A stretch of 64,000 nucleotides of DNA from RUG14515 sp045117995 (GTDB lineage: Bacteria > Bacillota_I > Bacilli_A > RFN20 > CAG-826): positions 1-64,000 of the forward strand of contig JBGUOH010000006.1 of the NCBI GenBank assembly GCA_045117995.1. The letters run 5' to 3'. Under the pieces are notes generated by a model. The model had not been told where the DNA came from and did no database searches. It saw only the letters and a list, made by a program, of their open reading frames with translations. Position 1 is the stretch's first letter; the number at the start of each line of letters is the position of its first letter. Position numbers and translations under genes: made by a program. Below, piece by piece: positions 59,917 through 64,000 of the stretch.

Positions 59917-60258
59917 CTAGGCAAATAATAATGTGATGAGAGCCATCCATTGTTCATGGCTTAGAAAACCATCTACCTCATAGAGGTAATTGCCACACCA
60001 CTCCCTAATTTTGTTGCCTTCGATTTGGGCAATATAATTGCCACAATATCTTCTAATTTTATTGCCTTCTAGTTGTAAGACATTAAGTCCACAATAGCGG
60101 CGTACAGTATCTCCATTGAATTCATAAAGATAATTACCACACCATTGCCTGAGTTTACCATTATCAATTTGGTAGAGAGTTCTACCACAGTATTCTCTGA
60201 TTTGGTCGCGGTCGAATTCTAATAGGTAATTACCACAATATCTTCTGACCCTAGCCAT
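59917..60258 (-). CDS. Protein made of six 16-residue Cys-Gly repeats
   Basis: The 113-residue protein is almost entirely repeat. Cysteines fall at residues 8, 24, 40, 56, 72 and 88, exactly 16 apart, each followed by Gly. The consensus is C-G-N-Y-L-x-x-(F/I/L)-(D/E/N)-G-(N/D)-x-(I/V/L)-R-(R/E)-(Y/W). Each unit looks like two short beta strands joined by a turn. The end (about 97-113) is a short hydrophobic tail, WMALITLLFA. There is no signal peptide. It is coupled by a 1-nt overlap to the LURP-one-like gene upstream and precedes guaD. I know no assigned function. Confidence 0.85.
   Translation of the reverse strand: MARVRRYCGNYLLEFDRDQIREYCGRTLYQIDNGKLRQWCGNYLYEFNGDTVRRYCGLNVLQLEGNKIRRYCGNYIAQIEGNKIREWCGNYLYEVDGFLSHEQWMALITLLFA
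59965..60249 (-). repeat. Tandem 48-bp coding repeats
   Basis: Six in-frame 48-bp units encode the 16-residue Cys-Gly repeats. The DNA copies have diverged (synonymous and non-synonymous), so this is an old expansion and not a recent slippage array. Confidence 0.8.
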
Positions 60259-60767
60259 TAGTAACCGGAAGAAGACGATGCTTCTTGTGATCTTTGATCG
60301 GTAATGTTATCAATTGCGATAACTAACGCGACGAAGAATGGTAGATCTTGATCGTCATCAAGCGATAAAACGAATGAGTCTCTTAACGAGACTTTTCTTG
60401 CGACGTGACCGATTTCTTTACCGTTTAATTTGATTTGATAATTGAAACATAAGATGTTACCACAGATTTCTAATTCACCTAATGATGATTCGATGAAGTA
60501 ACGGTCATGGACAGACCAGAATTTTCTTCTAATCTTTGCCACCATGTTGCCTTCTTTATCGTAGACCATGGCTTTATGGACGAAGAATGTCCAGAATTTA
60601 TTTCTCACTGTGTATAAGAGATTGCCTTCCATATCTTGGACGAATTTCTTTCTAGTAAATGTCCAGAATTTACCTTTGACATAAAGAACATCTCTTTCTT
60701 CCATGTCTTTGACTTTTGAGCCACCTCTTAATGAGATCCATTTGTTTCTAATACTTACTTGTTGCAT
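60258..60767 (-). CDS. LURP-one-related (YxjI/Tubby-like) protein
   Basis: The 169-residue protein shows the LOR fold pattern of successive beta hairpins around YVKGKFWTFTRKKFVQDMEG, YTVRNKFWTFFVHKAMVYDK and RRKFWSVHDRYFIESS, then a hydrophobic central-helix segment near the C-terminus (FVALVIAIDNIT) as in Bacillus YxjI. LOR proteins are related to Tubby and phospholipid scramblases, with no established bacterial function. The tail is Ser-rich. A GTGAGG ribosome binding site precedes the ATG. It heads the unit with the Cys-Gly repeat protein, guaD and the NCS2 permease. Confidence 0.85.
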   Translation of the reverse strand: MQQVSIRNKWISLRGGSKVKDMEERDVLYVKGKFWTFTRKKFVQDMEGNLLYTVRNKFWTFFVHKAMVYDKEGNMVAKIRRKFWSVHDRYFIESSLGELEICGNILCFNYQIKLNGKEIGHVARKVSLRDSFVLSLDDDQDLPFFVALVIAIDNITDQRSQEASSSSGY

Positions 60768-60797
60768 ATCAATACCTCACTTGTAAGGCCATAGAAA

Positions 60798-60943
60798 ATT
60801 GGTTGTTAAAACCAATAGTTATGACAATTTCTCAAATCTTTATCTGGTTATATTTTAATATAAATAAAGATTTATAGAAACTATTATTTTTGCGCCTGAA
60901 TTATGAATTAATTCATATTTGTCGCAGGGGTATACTTTATACC
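60798..60943. repeat. Cluster of four inverted repeats in a divergent intergenic region
   Basis: In 146 nt I see ATTGGTT-gttaa-AACCAAT (60798-60816), AAATCTTTAT (60834-60843) with ATAAAGATTT (60864-60873), the perfect palindrome ATGAATTAATTCAT (60903-60916), and GGTATA-ctt-TATACC (60929-60943). They lie between the divergent genes starting at 60767 and 61035 and are candidates for operators. None matches a regulator site that I can name. Confidence 0.5.
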
Positions 60944-60997
60944 ATTCACGCCTATATCACAACAAATAATTTATGTTATTATTTTTAGCGGTTTTAT

Positions 60998-61022
60998 CTC
61001 ACTATTGCGTCTAATTAGTGAG
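60998..61022 (+). promoter_or_regulatory. Leader hairpin next to a ribosome binding site
   Basis: CTCACTA (60998-61004) and TAGTGAG (61016-61022) form a 7-bp stem with an 11-nt loop. The right arm runs into the AGAGG ribosome binding site (61021-61025) of the gene starting at 61035, so folding could affect its translation. Confidence 0.4.
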
Positions 61023-61034
61023 AGGCCAAAGATT

Positions 61035-61835
61035 ATGAAAAAACGTACCGCTTTATTAACATTACTAGCCGTGCCATTTTTAATGGGTAACGCTCCAATG
61101 CCATACCCACATCGAGTGGATTACACTGATTTTGATTATCAACTATCTGTTCTTTCAGAAAATGAAACCACGAATAGATATCAAATAGAAATCAAAAATA
61201 AAGGTAGTTTTCATGTTTATAACAACGCTCAAGTTCATTACCCATATTTAGAATCTTATTACCTCTACGCACAGGGTGACACGATGTTATGTAGCTTTAG
61301 CGCTCAAGCAAATGACCAATTGTTCACCACTCAAACATTAGGGCCGGGTCAAACCGCCACTTATGCTTTTGAGTACAAACCAAATAAGATCGATATCAAC
61401 GGTGTTGCTTATGTTAGAACTTCTTGTTTCAATCAAATTGATGCAGAAGTAACTTATACTTCTCCTTCAATTAAGAAAGTTGATAAAGGTCCTCATCAAA
61501 CATATAAAATTGACACTAAGATAAAGAATTTACATAAGTATTACTATGCTGTCGCAGTGGACGCTAAATATGATGGAAAGGATTATTCCTTTGTCGTCAC
61601 AAAAGACGATCTTGAATTTGCATCATACCAAGATCTCGATTTAAGTAAATTCAGCATTGAGAAAATGACTTTTTATCAAAGCACATATCACATCTATGAA
61701 AGTAGCAAAGGATTATATGGCTTGTATGCTTTTATTACTGCGGCTATTGTCGTCCTATTTATTGCTCCAATTGTTATACTAACAATATTTCTCGTTCGAG
61801 CGGGTATAAGACGTCATAAAAGAAAGCAAAAATAA
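61035..61835 (+). CDS. Secreted protein with C-terminal membrane anchor
   Basis: A 266-residue protein with an N-terminal signal peptide (KKRTALLTLLAVPFLMGNA), a roughly 200-residue extracellular beta-rich domain with regularly spaced Tyr, and a C-terminal helix (about 228-255, FITAAIVVLFIAPIVILTIF) followed by a basic stop-transfer tail RRHKRKQK. The GPGQTATYAFEYKPN segment looks like part of an Ig-like beta sandwich. I chose ATG at 61035, which follows AGAGG by 9 nt. Function unknown. Confidence 0.8.
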   Translation: MKKRTALLTLLAVPFLMGNAPMPYPHRVDYTDFDYQLSVLSENETTNRYQIEIKNKGSFHVYNNAQVHYPYLESYYLYAQGDTMLCSFSAQANDQLFTTQTLGPGQTATYAFEYKPNKIDINGVAYVRTSCFNQIDAEVTYTSPSIKKVDKGPHQTYKIDTKIKNLHKYYYAVAVDAKYDGKDYSFVVTKDDLEFASYQDLDLSKFSIEKMTFYQSTYHIYESSKGLYGLYAFITAAIVVLFIAPIVILTIFLVRAGIRRHKRKQK

Positions 61836-61861
61836 AAGGGAACTTTGAGTCCCCTTTTTTC
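61834..61861. terminator. Bidirectional terminator
   Basis: AAAAGGG with AACT (61834-61844) pairs with AGT and CCCCTTTTTT (61848-61860), leaving one mismatch. It lies between the convergent genes ending at 61835 and 61862. Confidence 0.7.
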
Positions 61862-63997
61862 TTAGTGTAATAACTCTTTAGCGAGATTGTATTCGCCTGT
61901 TTCAATACGACCCATCAATTCCTCATAGGTGAGAGGTTTACCGTATAAGTAACCTTGTAATCTACCACAGCTAGCTTCTTCTAAGAATTCCGCTTGTTCA
62001 GCGGTTTCAACGCCTTCACATAAGGTCTTCATACCGATTTGATCCGCCATTGCGATAACCGATCTAATTAAGGCTTTAGCCCTTTCGTTACCATTGAAAC
62101 CGGTTAAAAACTTCATATCAAGTTTCAAGACATCAAATTCATAGTCTTTCAAGACATTGAAGGAAGAATAACCACTACCGAAGTCATCAAGCCATGTAGC
62201 AAAGCCTTTTTCATGGAGACGATTAATTGTGTTCTTTAATGTATCTTCTTCATCTGTTAAAGCGCTTTCAGTAATCTCAATATGGAGCAAATCATGCGGG
62301 ACGTCATATTGTTTGACTGTTTCTTCCACCACTTGAACGATATCGATAACACCAAAGTCCGCTCTCGAGAAGTTAATGGAAACTGGTAAAACTGGTAAGC
62401 CTTTATCTAAGTTATGACGAATGTCTTGACAAACGAGTCTTAAGATTTCTTTATCTAACTTATAAATAAGTTGTGAACTTTCTAAAACAGGAACAAACTT
62501 ACCTGGTGAGAGGAAACCATATTTTGGATCAATCCATCTTGCTAAGGCTTCAACACCACATAGTGTTCTACCTTTAGACCAAACAACTGGTTGATAATAG
62601 GCTTTTAGGTAGCCATTTTTAATGGCCTCATCAATATGAGTAACAATATATTGGGCCATTAAATAATTATCATGCATTTCTTCATCGTAGTAATCGAACA
62701 TATGATTACCCACGAGTTGCTTGAGATTGCCGTAGGCATATCTCGCTCTTTCGACACAAATGCGTGGTCTTTCTAGTCTATCTCTTGTGACATAGATGCC
62801 TGCTTTCATGCCTAATCTCACATCAGGATCTTTAGCTTCGAGTATTTCATTAATGCGTTTAATCTTTTCTTCTAGATTTTCATTCTTGGCAAAGACCACA
62901 AAGTGGTCATCGGATTGACGACATATTAATGAATCTGGGAAGACTTCCGAGATGACTTGGCCTGTTTCTTTCAAGAACAGGTTACCTTTTTCAAAACCTT
63001 TTTGGTCGTTATAAATCTTAAAACCAGCAAGGTTTAGGAAGAGGTAAGCACCACCACCCCAGCCCATATTGCCTTCGCTCATTTTTTCTCTAGCGAGAAT
63101 TGTGAAATATTCAAATGACAATAAGCCAGTAATCTTATCTTTAGTGGCTAACTCCTCTAACTCTTCGTCTTTCTTAGCTTCACTAATACGTTGGTTATAA
63201 ATCGATATACACACCATCGTTAAGGAAATAACAAATGTTAAGTAGTTAACTTCGTCACCTTCTGGGAATCTTCTTTGACCGTAGTTAGCGGCACCTTTAA
63301 GGGCGAAATAGAAGCCAAGGAACAATGTTCCTAAAATACCGATAGATGTTAGTGGGTTCCAAATCAATAAGCAACCGATGTAGATGGTAAACATTAAGAA
63401 ACAAATGATTTCTTTGTTTTCATACATGACATTACCACTACCATCTGGCATGTAAACGACATTACCTGCAGCGTCTTTAACTGTTTTGACGCTGACAAAG
63501 TCACCATAGGAGACCATGATACCAAACATCAAACAGACAAAGGCGAATAAGGAAATAACCATAACGGAGCTTAATGACGCTCTCTTACCGCCTCTATATC
63601 TATAGATAGATGCAAAGATAATGCCTACGTCAAAGAGAATGACGGAGATATAGAAGAATATCTTGAAAATACCTTTGATGGTATTGATTTCCGAAGTGAA
63701 TTTAATCGACTTATAGTAGAACTCTAATGGGAGTAAGCAGCAAACGATTAATGAGAAGCCGGCGAAAACAATGGTCCACACTAAACGTTTAACAGTTCTT
63801 ACCTTACTAACGTATTGGATAGAATAGATGAGCATCGCAAAACCCATTGACATCAACAAGAAGAAGTTAGATGTGTTTTGGAAGATGACTTGGAATACGG
63901 AATAAGTGTTATTAGGATTCATTAATGTTGGAATGATATATTTCTGTGTTTGTCTCAAGACAAGCCAAATCTCTAATACGAAAATAACGGAGGACAT
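61862..63997 (-). CDS. Membrane c-di-GMP phosphodiesterase (degenerate GGDEF, EAL), 5' end at edge
   Basis: The 711-residue product has about eight membrane helices in residues 1-260, a GGDEF-type domain (about 280-430) and an EAL domain (about 455-705). The GGDEF signature is replaced by SDDHF in RQSDDHFVVF, so cyclase activity is unlikely. The EAL domain keeps VEALAR, the HIEITES Glu, DDFGSGYSS, LKLDMKF, the CEGVET Glu and the LQGYLYGKP end, so it should hydrolyse c-di-GMP. The ATG at 63995-63997 is near the window edge, no upstream ribosome binding site can be seen, and the true start could lie further upstream. Confidence 0.88.
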   Translation of the reverse strand: MSSVIFVLEIWLVLRQTQKYIIPTLMNPNNTYSVFQVIFQNTSNFFLLMSMGFAMLIYSIQYVSKVRTVKRLVWTIVFAGFSLIVCCLLPLEFYYKSIKFTSEINTIKGIFKIFFYISVILFDVGIIFASIYRYRGGKRASLSSVMVISLFAFVCLMFGIMVSYGDFVSVKTVKDAAGNVVYMPDGSGNVMYENKEIICFLMFTIYIGCLLIWNPLTSIGILGTLFLGFYFALKGAANYGQRRFPEGDEVNYLTFVISLTMVCISIYNQRISEAKKDEELEELATKDKITGLLSFEYFTILAREKMSEGNMGWGGGAYLFLNLAGFKIYNDQKGFEKGNLFLKETGQVISEVFPDSLICRQSDDHFVVFAKNENLEEKIKRINEILEAKDPDVRLGMKAGIYVTRDRLERPRICVERARYAYGNLKQLVGNHMFDYYDEEMHDNYLMAQYIVTHIDEAIKNGYLKAYYQPVVWSKGRTLCGVEALARWIDPKYGFLSPGKFVPVLESSQLIYKLDKEILRLVCQDIRHNLDKGLPVLPVSINFSRADFGVIDIVQVVEETVKQYDVPHDLLHIEITESALTDEEDTLKNTINRLHEKGFATWLDDFGSGYSSFNVLKDYEFDVLKLDMKFLTGFNGNERAKALIRSVIAMADQIGMKTLCEGVETAEQAEFLEEASCGRLQGYLYGKPLTYEELMGRIETGEYNLAKELLH

Positions 63998-64000
63998 GAA

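Noticed and set aside
59965..60249. CRISPR-like or microsatellite array
   Set aside because: The 48-bp units are diverged, contiguous without spacers, and in frame with a coding sequence. They are protein repeats.
1..64000. Mobile elements, prophage genes, toxin-antitoxin pairs or defence systems
   Set aside because: No transposase, integrase, phage structural, restriction or Cas motif was found on either strand. The DUF5677-like helical protein alone is not enough to call a HEPN toxin module.

Overview
The window reads as a chromosomal segment of an A+T-rich, low-GC Gram-positive bacterium of the class Bacilli, probably an uncultured host-associated lineage near Erysipelotrichales, RF39 or Acholeplasma-like groups. 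The lineage is an inference. Its basis is the gene order gmk-priA-(x)-rsmB-rlmN-prpC-prkC-rsgA-rpe next to rpmB, which is the Bacillus order minus several genes, together with a tyrosyl T-box, GlgC/GlgD paralogs, a PPi-type phosphofructokinase, PepV and a type III pantothenate kinase. Stop-start overlaps of the form ATGA show that TGA is a stop, so the standard code applies. I see no rRNA, CRISPR array, transposase, phage gene or plasmid function. Coding is dense, mostly on the minus strand and in long operons.

Layout. 1-10.6 kb (minus): glycogen synthesis genes glgC-glgD-glgA run straight into leuS, coaX, pepV, trmB, a small unknown gene and pncB, ending at a terminator. 10.6-11.5 kb (plus): a small membrane protein and rpmB. 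11.5-21 kb (minus): the gmk-to-rpe housekeeping operon, with a Ser/Thr kinase-phosphatase pair and an RsmB homolog that has lost its catalytic residues. 21-22.4 kb (plus): a short RqcH. 22.4-31.9 kb (minus): pncA, PPi-phosphofructokinase, the whole F1Fo ATP synthase, inorganic pyrophosphatase and trmL in one tight run. 32-34.3 kb (plus): a TGS-domain nucleoside kinase and a small membrane protein. 34.3-45.7 kb (minus): a 2096-residue membrane-anchored protein of unknown function followed by a YigZ-like protein, Mrp, an Xaa-Pro peptidase, GlpK and a DUF5677-like protein.

45.8-48.7 kb (plus): zinc-ribbon CPBP protease, TraX-like protein, thioredoxin, tRNA-Gly(UCC) and two small membrane proteins. 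48.7-53.1 kb: VTT-family protein, RdgB, a zinc-ribbon membrane protein, an amidohydrolase and PlsC. 53.2-54.8 kb: Tyr T-box and tyrS. 54.8-57.9 kb (minus): acyl-ACP thioesterase, HI0933-type flavoprotein and a lipoprotein. 58-60.8 kb (minus): a four-gene unit with a LURP-one-like protein, a protein built of six 16-residue Cys-Gly repeats, guanine deaminase and an NCS2 purine permease. 61-64 kb: a secreted, membrane-anchored protein and a membrane EAL/GGDEF protein at the right edge.

How the genes fit together. Glycolysis appears to use pyrophosphate at the phosphofructokinase step, and that gene is cotranscribed with the ATP synthase and a soluble pyrophosphatase. pncA and pncB give nicotinamide-to-NAD salvage, guaD plus an NCS2 carrier give guanine uptake and deamination, and GlgC/D/A store glucose. 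The least explained parts are the 2096-residue repeat protein, the Cys-Gly repeat protein, the dead RsmB homolog, and a recurring promoter layout in which the -10 box lies exactly 6 nt before the ATG, which predicts leaderless mRNAs.
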